Source of the DNA: Byssothecium circinans
Taxonomy: Eukaryota; Ascomycota; Dothideomycetes; Pleosporales; Massarinaceae
DNA length: 64,000 nucleotides
NCBI GenBank assembly: GCA_010015675.1
Contig: ML976987.1
Coordinates: 351,873 to 415,872 of the forward strand
Direction of reading: 5' to 3'
Part shown: positions 41,808 to 52,035 of the stretch, in pieces
How the letters are laid out: the number at the start of each line of letters is the position of its first letter
Numbering within the stretch: the first letter of the stretch is position 1
Notes under the pieces: model-generated
Told to the model about the DNA's origin: nothing
What the model saw: the letters and a program-made list of their open reading frames with translations, nothing else
The model's database searches: none
Program-made: the position numbers and the translations under genes

Positions 41808-43197
41808 CAGTACTAGGACAAAAGTATCCGGACTATCCAAATTGAGCGAAACCACCAACCACAGAAAATACCCACCACGATCAGTTTTGTATGGGTAATC
41901 GCTCACAATGGTGATCAGGGAGGGTCGAAATAGTGTTGTATTAATTCAGTACTTTGTTTGCCAGCCTCTAGCCTGGATAACTGCTCGAATCCTCCGTGGT
42001 ACGCTCTCAATAAGCTTGTCAATACTAGCCTGTGGTATTGCTCTCCACGCTTCTTGAGCGCACTGAGTAAAATGATCTTTATCGACTCCCCTGAAGCCCT
42101 GGCCTTCAAGGTTAGGAAACAATTCAACTAGCTTCTGCTTTAGTAGCCACCAGAGATGCTTGATAGGGTTAATGTCTGGTGAGTACGGCGGCCAATCAAT
42201 AACCTCGATTTCATGCGCGTTAAGCCAATCAGTGGTTTCTCGCGACTTATGGATAAGAGCGTTATCCTGCATGAATAAGTAGGGCTCATACTCATCCTCC
42301 TCTTAATTAAAGAAGTCCTCCTCCTCCGGCTCATTCTAGGGTAGTAGGCCATCCTCTAGTGTATTAGTGTATGAGGTAGAGGTGTAGCCACGTGAGCCTC
42401 TAACGCGTTCTATATTAATCAACTCACTCCTTCCCCCTAGCCAAATAGCTGCCCAAAACATCTGGCGTAGTACTGATTGCCTAGCCTTAAGCTCAATCAT
42501 CTCCTTATACCACTTCTGCTGAGGTGTACGAAATACCCATACGCGTTTCTTACCGCGTCCTCTCTCTACTAAGCACTCGTTGGAAAACTTGACGCGTGCC
42601 TAGCTTGTAGAGCGGTTAAGACGCGCCCACCAAAGGCGGTTACGGACGTCTAATGGAGAAAGCGCTGGCCGTAGTTTCACGGCCCACTTCTTTATACTAT
42701 GCCTTTTTAGTAGGCGAGAGAGCGTTCTAGAGGAAACGTTAGGCATACCAATAGCCTCTGCTTTCAGCTTTGCGTACTCTATACGCGGATACTGGCGAAC
42801 GATCCGCAGTAGGCGACGCTCATCCTGAGCACCTATTTTCTTTGGAGCTCCTTTACGCGGTAATGAGGTTATTTTCCCGTGCTCATTCCATCTCTTTATA
42901 GTGTCATAGTAGGTTGATTTGCTGACGCGAAACGTATCCTGGATTACCTTGGGTTTGACGCGGTTCTCAACCGCGCTGAGTATAGCCGCGCGTAGGTGTG
43001 GGCTTAGCTCTTTCTTAGGTGGGCGCGCACGCGATATATCGCCTAAAAAGGACCGGCGGAGGGTAGTATGAGGCGGCGCCATCAATTTGACGTAAAAAAC
43101 GCGTAAATCGAGTAAGGATTGGTGGTGGTAGGTGGTGTTGAAGTTTGGGTACGATTTGCTCAATTTAGATGGTCCGGATACTTTTGTCTTGGCACTG
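41808..43197 (-). mobile_element. Tc1/mariner element, 1390 bp, nested in the LINE
   Basis: Inverted repeats of about 40 bp (CAGTACTAGGACAAAAGTAT at the left; complement of CAGTGCCAAGACAAAAGTAT at the right, continuing CCGGAC and AAATTGAGC) are flanked by TA on both sides (41806-41807 and 43198-43199). It interrupts the LINE endonuclease reading frame just after DWAGNKPLPG, so it inserted after the LINE. Confidence 0.9.
41946..43082 (-). pseudogene. Mariner-type transposase, in frame throughout but with stops and lost catalytic residues
   Basis: One minus-strand frame from ATG 43082 (MAPPHTTLRRSFLGDISRAR) to 41946 without net frameshift. N-terminal paired helix-turn-helix: LRAAILSAVENRVKPKVIQD and ITSLPRKGAPKKIGAQDE. 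Catalytic core: VKFSNECLVERGRGKKR, YLFMQDNALIHKSRETTDWL and IDWPPYSPDINPIKHLWWLL. Three in-frame stops lie between about 42602 and 42304 (TAG, TAG, TAA), each explained by one CpA-to-TpA step from TGG or CAA. The first catalytic Asp reads Asn (42581-42579) and the third acidic residue reads Lys (NPIK, 42162-42160); only the middle Asp (QDN) survives. Confidence 0.85.
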
Positions 43198-46100
43198 TAG
43201 GGAGGCCCAGGATTTAGCCGATTGATTCAAGCAACGCCTTGTGCTGATGAATGTGCGTAGGGCACCAACCTAGACTTAGCCATCTAGCTAAGACGTAAGA
43301 AGCTCTACCCTTAACCTCGTCTAGGCAAGCCCTTGCCTTATGCGCAAATATGATTGCCATTACCACGCCTTAGAGATGATTGAATTCATCACCAATCACC
43401 CGCTAGTATGTCTAGACTTGTGGGTGCCTCTACCGTCTTAGGAAACTAACCTTGCGATAAGATTTAATCTTACAGATGACATCAAGCTCAATGATACTGT
43501 TGAAAGCTTGATCCCTAGTTTCTGCGATTGCTACCTTAACTCTAACTGTGGACTCAAGACGTCCATTAAAGTAGTAATAGATAGGTTAACTGCATACGTT
43601 AAGAGCAACATACTCTAGCCACGTGGAAAGGGGCGCACCTTTAGAACTAACTTCTTAAGTCCTATAATTAGGGCATAGGCCTTGATTATACATAAAGCCC
43701 TTCTGAAAGTGAATAAAGAGAAAGAGCAAGTGGCTGCAGAGATTTGGGACTAGGTTCTGCGGAGAAACAAATGATACGCATCGCTTCAGTGTTACTTTCG
43801 TTTACTTAAGGTCTTCAAGGCGGAGAGAAGAAAACTCAGCGGTCTCCGCATGATAGCTAAATAGAAGTGGTATCGTTGAAGCCATAGAAGCACACATGCA
43901 TCATTATACAAACAGTAGGGCAATGCCAAACGTCGTAGAATAAGGAGGCATCCGCGAAATATGCCTATACTAGTAATGACTGAAGAGTAAAGTAGCGGTA
44001 CTAAGGAGAAAATTATCGCTTTAAGTGATGAAGCAAAAGACCAAATGTTATATAAAGAATAGTTTGGCACAGACGTGGATTTTTTGTGCTATTCTAATTG
44101 CCATATATTTAACGAGACCACTTCTTTATTTATTCTAGTACCGTTTGAGGAGACTAATAATGACTTGATATACTCTTCTAATATCTTAGACTTTGCTTCT
44201 ACCTCTAATGTAGACTCTATTAATACTTTAGGCTCTTACACTTACAGCATCTCCTTAAAACATCTAGAGTCTTCTTTAAGGTTACTGCTGCATTTTTCAA
44301 AGACTTATTCTATATGCACACAGCCCTCTTCTTTGCTTCCTCTACTCTCTTCGCCTAGAGGACTCTAGCCCGGCGAGTTAGAAAGCGCTTTTAGACGCCT
44401 CTAGGAGTATATAGCTGGCGGTCATAACCTTATTAGCCCTCACTTTGTCCTAAAGTGTAAGAAAAGTTTAACTCTATTCCTGCAAGATTTCTTTAATGCA
44501 TGCATTAAGCGGTCGTATTTTCCTTTAATTTTCAAGGCTAGTAGAATTGTCGCTCTCCGCAAGGCTAACAAAGAGTCCTACTATAACCCTAGAAATTAGA
44601 GACTAATCTGTCTACTGTCTATAATAGGGAAACTCCTAGAGTTGATTTTAGCAGGCTATATTGCTAAACTTGCACGAGTCCACAACCTTCTTCTAGACAC
44701 TTAATTTGCTGCTAGAGGTTGATTAACCACATCAGCTCTCATGTATATCAACAACCTCGTCACAATAGCAAGGAGTTGCAACCTTGTTGTCAGCATCATA
44801 GGCCTTGATTAGAAGGGTGGTTTTAATCGCGTTCAACTCTTAGAACTTATCTGCGTCATGTAGCTTAAGGGTCTTCTTAAATAGATAATTGACTTCATCC
44901 AGTCCTATATGACTAGTCGAAATACTATGATTGCTTTCCCTAGATATAAGTTAGTTGTAGTGCTATGCTCTAGTATACTATAAGGAAGTCTAATGTCTCT
45001 GATACTATTTGCGTTCTTTACCGTTAGACTTCTTAATGTCAAGATATTAGAGGAGTATTATAGGCAAGGTCGCATCTTTAAGGTCGCTTACTCTAATAAC
45101 ACGTACATTATTGCTGTTTTACATTCGCTTAAAACTAACATGGCTATGCTAAAGATAGAGTATAATTATGCCTTACACTAGTCTAAGCACTCTAGTGCCA
45201 CTTTTTTAGTTCATAAGATAAAGCTCCTTTATATTGCCCTAGCCGCTAAGAGGAAGGCCGTTGTAGGGTAATTACAAAAGCTTACTAAAAACGTCCAGCT
45301 TAAGGCGGGAGCAGAGTTAATGATGTTACGAATTTTAGGTGTATTCTTCTAGGTTTCATAGGATGGAGACTTGATTTAGAAGGCTCACCTAAAGCACGTC
45401 TAGAATAAAAGCCGCACTAATATGTTCGCCTTTAAGGGCTTAGTAAACATAACGCATAGAGTTAATATTATTAACTCTATGTAGCTTTACCTTACCGCGG
45501 CACTACCTTCTATCATCTACGGGTGTTCTATATGGTATGAGCTAGACAATGACCTTTGTACTAGACTAGCATCCTAGGATAATAAGGTAGTTACAGTAGG
45601 TAAGAGTATAGAGGAGACCGTATTCATCTCCAACGGCCCTAATAAAAGGAAGAGGAGTAAGTAGGATAGTATTCTTACCGCATCCTTAGTTTAAGAATGC
45701 GACTCTAAATAGACACTAAGTACTACTAGCCAAAGGAGGGGGAAAGCAAAAAGACTATAGACTAAGAACAGCAACTTTAGGGAATAAGGATATGGCTGTA
45801 AAGGAGTCTTAGATGCCTTCCAACCTAAACTAACACACCTAAGAGATGAGTACGATGCATTGCAAAGCAAGTACCTGACCCGAATCGCCGGCACATATCT
45901 AATGACAAAGCAACTAATGGTTAAGAACGAGCTTAGCGCCGAAAGCATCTATGCTACAATGCTTTAATAGTACATTCTTACATGGGCTAAGCTTATTAGA
46001 ACAGATGTTTACAATACAATCATTAGCGTCCAAGAAACCATTATCGACTTCGCTAACTAGTCAAAGAGAGAGAGACGCTTACAAACCTTATATCGCGTTC

Positions 46101-46856
46101 TAAGGTCTAAGTGGGATGTTGTCACTAAACTAGAGAAAACATGCGATAGTAGAGCTTAGAGCACCAGCAGCAACGTTTGCTAAGTGGACGATGAGTGCTT
46201 CTAGTGGGGAGATAATTAAGGACGGTGTAGATATGCCCTACCTAGCGGGATGGTCATTCATAAGAGCGTTAAATAAATGATTAAACATGATTGCAGCGAG
46301 GAAGAGCTCTAATCAGACAAGATCCTTATAGGATAGCTACTGATTTAATAAGATTAACTCCCTCACCTCTAGACACCAAGCTGTACCCGTTGCTCTTACA
46401 ACACCAACGCATCCTAGGAATATCAAGCGGTACGCAGGCTTCAACCGTCCTGAAGCCTTAACAGCCTTTCAGCTTCGCACAGGTTGCAATAGCCTCAATG
46501 CACATATGGCACGTTATAACCCTCTCATTAACCCTAATTTCTGTAGGAAATGCGGGTAAACGGTCTACGAAGATGCCACGCACCTTTTGCGGTACTGCGC
46601 TGGCATTCGAGACTTAGAAAGGCTCCCCTTGCGACAGACCTTAAAGGAGTGTGGAGGTGGGAATGGGGACTATTAGCAGCACTTGTTTAAGGGAGGTCTT
46701 AAGGAAGCAGTAAGGTTTGCATTAGATAATTTTCCTAACAGCGCGTTTGATTAGACGAGAAGGCATATGTTAAACGCGGTGGTGGATGGATAGTTCTATA
46801 GTAATAGGCTGCTGTAGCTTTGTATTCTCAATGCGATGGATATTTCTTCTTAGGTG

Positions 46857-47640
46857 CTCGCGCCTTGTGAACGACCCGCGTGTGAGTCATTTTGAGAACC
46901 AAGATACATTCAAGGTAACGAAGCCCTCCCCTTTAGCTTTCTGAGTCCTAACCCATTTTGTTAACTTGCTAGAAGCTACTTTAGCACTGTAGGTTACTAT
47001 TCCCTTCTACTTCCTTCCCTCTGTCGCCCTATAATCGCCCTGCTAGATGCAGCGAACAAGCACAGTGGCACGTAAGTAAAGCCCGCACTTCCTCTACGAC
47101 CTATAGTTGCCTATGAGCAACGGCTAATAGGCTTCGCATTACTAGCTGTATACCTCAACCCCCTCCGCAGCCCATGGTTGCCTTCCTGGACGCAGCTAAC
47201 AAGTATAGCAACAACAACAACAACTGATATATCAAAGCCCCACAGTTCAGTCCACCCTTCCTATGCGATCTAATCACTCTTCTGGACGTAGCTAATGGCC
47301 ACAGTAGCGCCGCCCAACAAACCAAGTGACCCACAGTACGGTTTGTCTTCCCTCAGCAGACTTTCGCCCGACTACAGGTAGCTGACGAGTTGAGTAGTGC
47401 CGCCCACCTAACCGAGATCCCACAGTACGGTCGGTCCTTCCTTCAGCAATCCACTATCATCCTACTGGTCATAACTCACAGACACAGCAGCATTCTGATA
47501 ACGATTTTCGGGTCCAGTTCCGCCATTTCCTAGGTATGCAGCTTTTGCCCCGTAGGTTGGCATAACGGCTAAGGGTCAGCCACAGGTGTTCTTCCTTCCA
47601 GCTGCGAGCAGCGCGTTCAGTCGATCAGGAAGGGCTGAGT
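46857..47640 (+). repeat. LINE 3' tail with degenerate tandem units
   Basis: Non-coding. Units of roughly 75-100 bases recur, each with variants of CTTCCT, CTGGACGTAGCTAA (or CTAGATGCAGCGAACAAG, CTGGACGCAGCTAACAAG), CAGTAGCGCCGCCCAAC and CCCACAGTACGG. A CAACAACAACAACAAC run is at about 47208-47224. A shorter inverted relative is at 10541-10805. Confidence 0.6.
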
Positions 47641-47686
47641 TGTGAGTATTTTCGCAAAACAGCTTTTACATCAATCTAACCTAGCG

Positions 47687-48250
47687 TTATAGGCCGCTCG
47701 TCTTGAAGAACGCGGCGAGGTGATTCAGGTACACCTGCTCATAGGAGCCAGGTTGAACAAATAACGTAGGCGAATCGCGGATACCACTGACCAGCTTCCT
47801 GATCCGCTCTCTCTCGCGTTCGACGAATGCGGTCTCCTCGGGTGTTGCTATTTAGGCATGTAGCTAACCCCTATTCCTCTAACATGCCTAACTTGTGTTA
47901 GCAGATCAGCGACGCGTTATACAGTAGCAGTGAGAGTCCTTACCTTCGGGGAACTTGGTGATGACCAGGTCCATCCACCGTTCGTTCCTCCACCTGCAGT
48001 CTTTAATTGTATGCTAACAGGTATTAGTGAGTAGCTTGATATCGCCGTTGGATTCGCGGGATATGTCGCAGAGCTTCTGCTTGAAATCCAGGAGTTCTTC
48101 CTTCGTTGCTGGAGGAAGGGGCCAGATGGTAATCCTTTTTGTATATATACAATTATCATCTATTGACAATTTACAGTTCGTGAAGTAGCTATACTCAGGA
48201 TGAGGAATGAGTATAGCTGAAGGATTCTTCATATCGACAGGGGAAGCCAT
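47687..48250 (-). pseudogene. Small uncharacterised protein gene with one in-frame TAG
   Basis: ATG 48250 opens MASPVDMKNPSAILIPHPEY and continues PLPPATKEELLDFKQKLCDI to a TAG at 48016-48014. The same frame goes on as HTIKDCRWRNERWMDLVITK FPEG, reaches a GTAAGG donor, and a 96-nt intron (47943-47848) leads in phase to ATPEETAFVERERERIRKLV and YEQVYLNHLAAFFKTSGL, ending at 47687. Without the TAG this is a coherent protein of about 155 residues. The stop is compatible with TGG or CAG plus one C-to-T change. I do not recognise the family. It lies directly beside the LINE tail. Confidence 0.5.
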
Positions 48251-49095
48251 GGTAAGTGTTTCCCTTCCTAAACAGACGCTTTAATAATCTTAGAGGAGAT
48301 AAGAGTTAGTGTAACGTTACACACCTCAGATAACTGTACTAATCTTTAGGTATGCAAGGTGTGGATGAAGAAGGAAGAAGGAAGATGGGTGAGAGGTAAT
48401 CGCTGCCGCTGTTCTATTTAATTTATGCTTACTTTACAGGCAGCTCGAATTTATACGCTGTGTGCGACCTAACCGACCACGTGACCAAACTCGTGTGAAG
48501 CTAGGTATGTGAGCGGTGGCCGCCTACAGCTAAAGAGGAGTCTATTGCTAATATCTACAGTAGCTATTAGTAATAACCACTACAAACTTGGCCCTCGGCC
48601 CTCCATCCACTCGCGATGGCCGCAACTCCAGCTACGGCAGTCCCTCTTCTATCCTGTGCTTTCATGCACTGCTATAAGAGGATTGGTTAGGCTTCCCAAA
48701 GCCCAGTGTGAAGAACAAGTATGTGTGCGGGTCTCAAAGACGGATCTGCAGCCTGTACGCGGCGAGGCCCACGAACCTGTTCCGTTGTGAACAGAGCCAA
48801 TGCAGTATACCGCAAAACGCGTGAAACAATCAATACAAGCAGTGCAACCCAACTTTTTGAGTCCATTCATCTTTTCACCCTGTTGATGGAACGAGTCACG
48901 GTAGCTCATACGAAACACCTATGCAGTCGTCGTGTTCTGAGGGCTTTGGAGTCCCCACCCTCGCTCCCCGTGGTGACACTATTGCGCAGCGCGCATACAC
49001 CCCGGGTCACCTGACCTTTTAATCACGTGATAAATTCGCCTCTGTGCGTGGGTAAAATTCTTGCCTACGACCCCGCCGCCTCATCAACTTCCACC
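48251..49095. other. Intergenic region
   Basis: No supported gene; a few short ORFs on both strands overlap each other. The last 90 bases form the likely promoter of the next gene. Confidence 0.35.
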
Positions 49096-50945
49096 ATGCA
49101 GCCTCTGCCTCTGCCTCCACAACCCACCAACATGGCCGTACCTTCCCTTCACGATCAACGGCAATCGCCGCTTTTTCGCCTTCCGCGAGAGCTCCGTGAT
49201 CTGATTTACGAGTACTATGTTTTCGAAAAGGACGGCTACCTCTACGACTTCTCGTCTATGAATTTCGTCCCAACCGACCTCGAGTCAGCCCAGATGACGG
49301 CGTCTCAGGACTCATCTGCAGCTGTAAGATGGCTGCGGCGGAGGTGAAGAGTGTCGTCTTACGTGCAAGCCCGCTGGTATTTGTACCTGGCACTGCAGAC
49401 GGACAGACCGATTATCGCGGTCTGCGATCACTTGCAGGCCGCTTCAAATGCTGTAAGAGGATCGCTCCCTGCAAATCCCGTCTTTGGACTCTGCTGATAC
49501 AATAACCCCAGTGCTGATGTACCTACAAATGACGAAAATTTTCATGGTGCGATACCTCGAAGAGCTGGTCACGCCGAAGATCCTCACGCAGCTCGGACAC
49601 GAGTACCCAACCGTTGTGCAATACTTCCGCGAGCCCTTGCAAACAGCCTATGAATCGCACAGAGGAGACCGAGACGGGTGGATACAATGGAAACTCGGCG
49701 CTTGCCGTGATAATACCGGCCACGAAATGCTACTGTCAGCCACATTCAACGGCGCTCTTTCCCTCGTGCTACGACTAGCCCGCACCTCCAACCGCCGTCG
49801 CTTTGACGAAGTCACGGCCAAGGCGTTTGGTGATGAACCTCCTCACCTAGATGAGCAGTACGCATGGAGACATTTGTTTGTCGAAGGCGCGTTGGAGCAG
49901 GTCCTCTCCTGGGATCCTGCACCGTGGAGCATCCCAATCGAGGAAGACATTCGCAACATGGAAGCTCTTCTAACCCTGCCCAAATCCGACGATGAAATCT
50001 GGGAGTGGGTGCATAGCCAGCCAAATCCGTTTGAGTGGATGCCCTCCGTGGATGTGGACCTAATACACCTCTCGCAGGGGGCAAAATGGTTCTTCAGTGC
50101 TACAGCGGTGGCTATAAATTTCCGTGAGTACATTTTATGCTATGTTTTTTTTTCTGGAATTCCGTCCCTCACTTTCTCAATCGGCCATTAACCCAACAAA
50201 ACGCTAATATCGGCCACAAGTGCAACGACTCCCACCCAGTCAACGTAGCAAAATACGGCGCATCGTCCTCAACGAAGACTTCAAGTCTGTTTCCAATCCT
50301 GCATGCCATGTACGCGGCCTCATTCCATTCTACCAAGAGAACAACAAGCTCCGTATCGAAAGGCGCATTGGTATCTGTGAGAATCTCCTCCCTCTAGGCT
50401 GGTTCGGGATCGATCGACGAGAGGGAGCTCGTTACAAGGGGGAGTACCGTGCCTTGGATATCCTCACTACCATAGTGCCATGGTTTGAGGAGGCATCGAC
50501 GCTGCTAGCTTGCGGGCTCCCGTCTCACGTGTACACGCTAATTGTGGACGGACGTACGCCTGAGGGGATCCAATCCTGGACTTTGATGAAATACGTCGCC
50601 GGGCTCCACGACGCCATGGTGGAGTGTTATCGCCTTTGCAACAAACCTCTTCCCCTTCTCACGGAAGAGGAAGACTATGGCTATATAGACCTTCTGCTAC
50701 CGTGTTACCTGCCTCCTTCTTTCGTACGGACTGTCCACAATATCATCGACGGCACGTCGTCGGTACATATCGATGGGTTCGTAGGTGAGAAGTACGATGT
50801 GGACGTGTTGGTGCAGGATCGTCTGGCATGGACGGAGCGAGACTGGAGGATGGAGTGGCACACTGAGGTCCTGCAGAAGTATTACCTGACTGATTTCTGG
50901 CACCAATTAGCGCGCAGGTATCGGGAGGATGGGCTCTCTGTGTAA
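49096..50945 (+). pseudogene. F-box-like (LPRELRDxIY type) protein gene with a frameshift in exon 1
   Basis: Starts MQPLPLPPQPTNMAVPSLHD, then SPLFRLPRELRDLIYEYYVF, the F-box-like opening common in fungal multigene families. At about 49275-49300 the coding frame must shift by one base to continue as GLICSCKMAAAEVKSVVLRA and GLRSLAGRFKC; no intron fits. Downstream splicing is normal: intron 49453-49511 joins FKC to LLMYLQMTKIF, and intron 50124-50220 joins INF to LQRLPPSQRSKIRRIVLNED. The body ends at 50945 (WHQLARRYREDGLSV). Apart from the single 1-bp shift everything is coherent, so it is either a very young pseudogene or an assembly error. Confidence 0.6.
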
Positions 50946-52035
50946 GTGACTTGAAACCAACGGAGAGACGGCTATGGATCGCAGCCTCCCGAGGCCTCTC
51001 TATCTTTCTTTCACACACATTCGCCTCTTTCCTCGCCCGCACTGTCGACGGCTGGTCAGGACGCGGTTGGATTACCCATGGAGTTTTTCTTTTTTCTTTT
51101 CCTTTTTCATAACGGAAGGCTCCATGCAACAGCTGTTTCAGGTACGCCCAAAAAGCTTCGTTGAATTACATGTAGGAAAACAGTTATTTAGGGTTTTTTT
51201 CTTTCCTTTTTGGGAGGGTTCGTTTAATAATGTGGGGTTCTCTTTTCGGCTTCTCTATTTCTCTACTTTGTATCACTGAATCCACCACAATCCATCACAC
51301 ACACTCTCCAATCCCGTGTCACCTACGCCAACTACAATACAAGTCCTGCAGCACTACTTCCGCACAACCAGCCGCAAAAAAGAGGCCTTGGTTACCGCTT
51401 CGTCCTCCGCAATGCCTATCCGTCTCCCCCGCGTGACCCATCGCAATCTCATCTCTCAGTACTCAAACTATTCTCTAATGCAAACAATGCCCACCTCACC
51501 CCATTCGTTCCGCACACAAAGTACCACAAACCCCATACTCCAGCAAGACAAGTCACAAAAACATACACGCACACACACGCATCACTTCAAACAAGCAGGC
51601 AAAAAAGGCAAAACAAGCTTTCCGTCCATCCATCATGAAGATGACATTGCTATATATGCACATCCCCCCATCCTTCCTTCCATCAAACACCTATTTCCTT
51701 TCCATCCCCACCTCACCCATCCCTGCCCACCGCAATAATTACAAAAGAGAATGCCAAAAAGATCACGTCCCGTTGCAGTGAGTGACAGGACAGTCTCGTA
51801 CATCTCATTCATTCCTCATAAAAGATCCCTCCACATCACCCTCTCTCATCTTCCCAAGACAGTCGGTGGACTCGGGGATCGTCCGGATGCCAAAAAAGAT
51901 CACCATCGCAGTAGAAACGTCGTCTCCAGAAAAAAAAAACACGGAGATAGTTCCCGCCACAAATACGAAGCTGTGGTTGTGGAGGGGGGCGGGGGGATGA
52001 AAGGTTTTTGACCGCAGATATCACGGCAAAAAGGT
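50946..52035. other. Convergent 3' region
   Basis: 1.1 kb of T-rich then CA-rich sequence (a CACGCACACACACG run at about 51567) and an A8-A9 tract at about 51934. ORFs here are low complexity and unsupported. Confidence 0.4.

Larger units (their letters stand above)
41189..47640 (+). mobile_element. Tad1-like LINE (non-LTR retrotransposon), RIP-damaged, split by a mariner element
   Basis: From ATG 41189 (MSEPATVQRRYLHELALENG) the frame runs into an AP-endonuclease domain (RLRIVSANANGN; TLICYQEANKK; IIVMNIYNHK; YIILGDFNLHHADWAG). After the nested element at 41808-43197 come a degraded reverse transcriptase (SRIVALRKANKESYYNPRN; ICLLSIIGKLLELILAGYIA; GSLMSLILFAFFTVRLL), a segment with LPSIIYGCSIWYE, and a terminal knuckle-like HMARYNPLINPNFCRKCG with ATHLLRYCAGIRDLE, typical of LINE ends. 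The polymerase FVDD box reads YSNN (Asn codons 45095-45100). Stops are numerous. The 3' non-coding part is about 46860-47640. The exact 5' and 3' ends and a target duplication were not found. Confidence 0.82.

Noticed and set aside
5977..46860. TAG-only in-frame stops as evidence of a reassigned genetic code
   Set aside because: The stops occur in transposons and a few damaged accessory genes. Housekeeping genes here end normally with TAG, TAA or TGA and contain no internal TAG. RIP explains the pattern.
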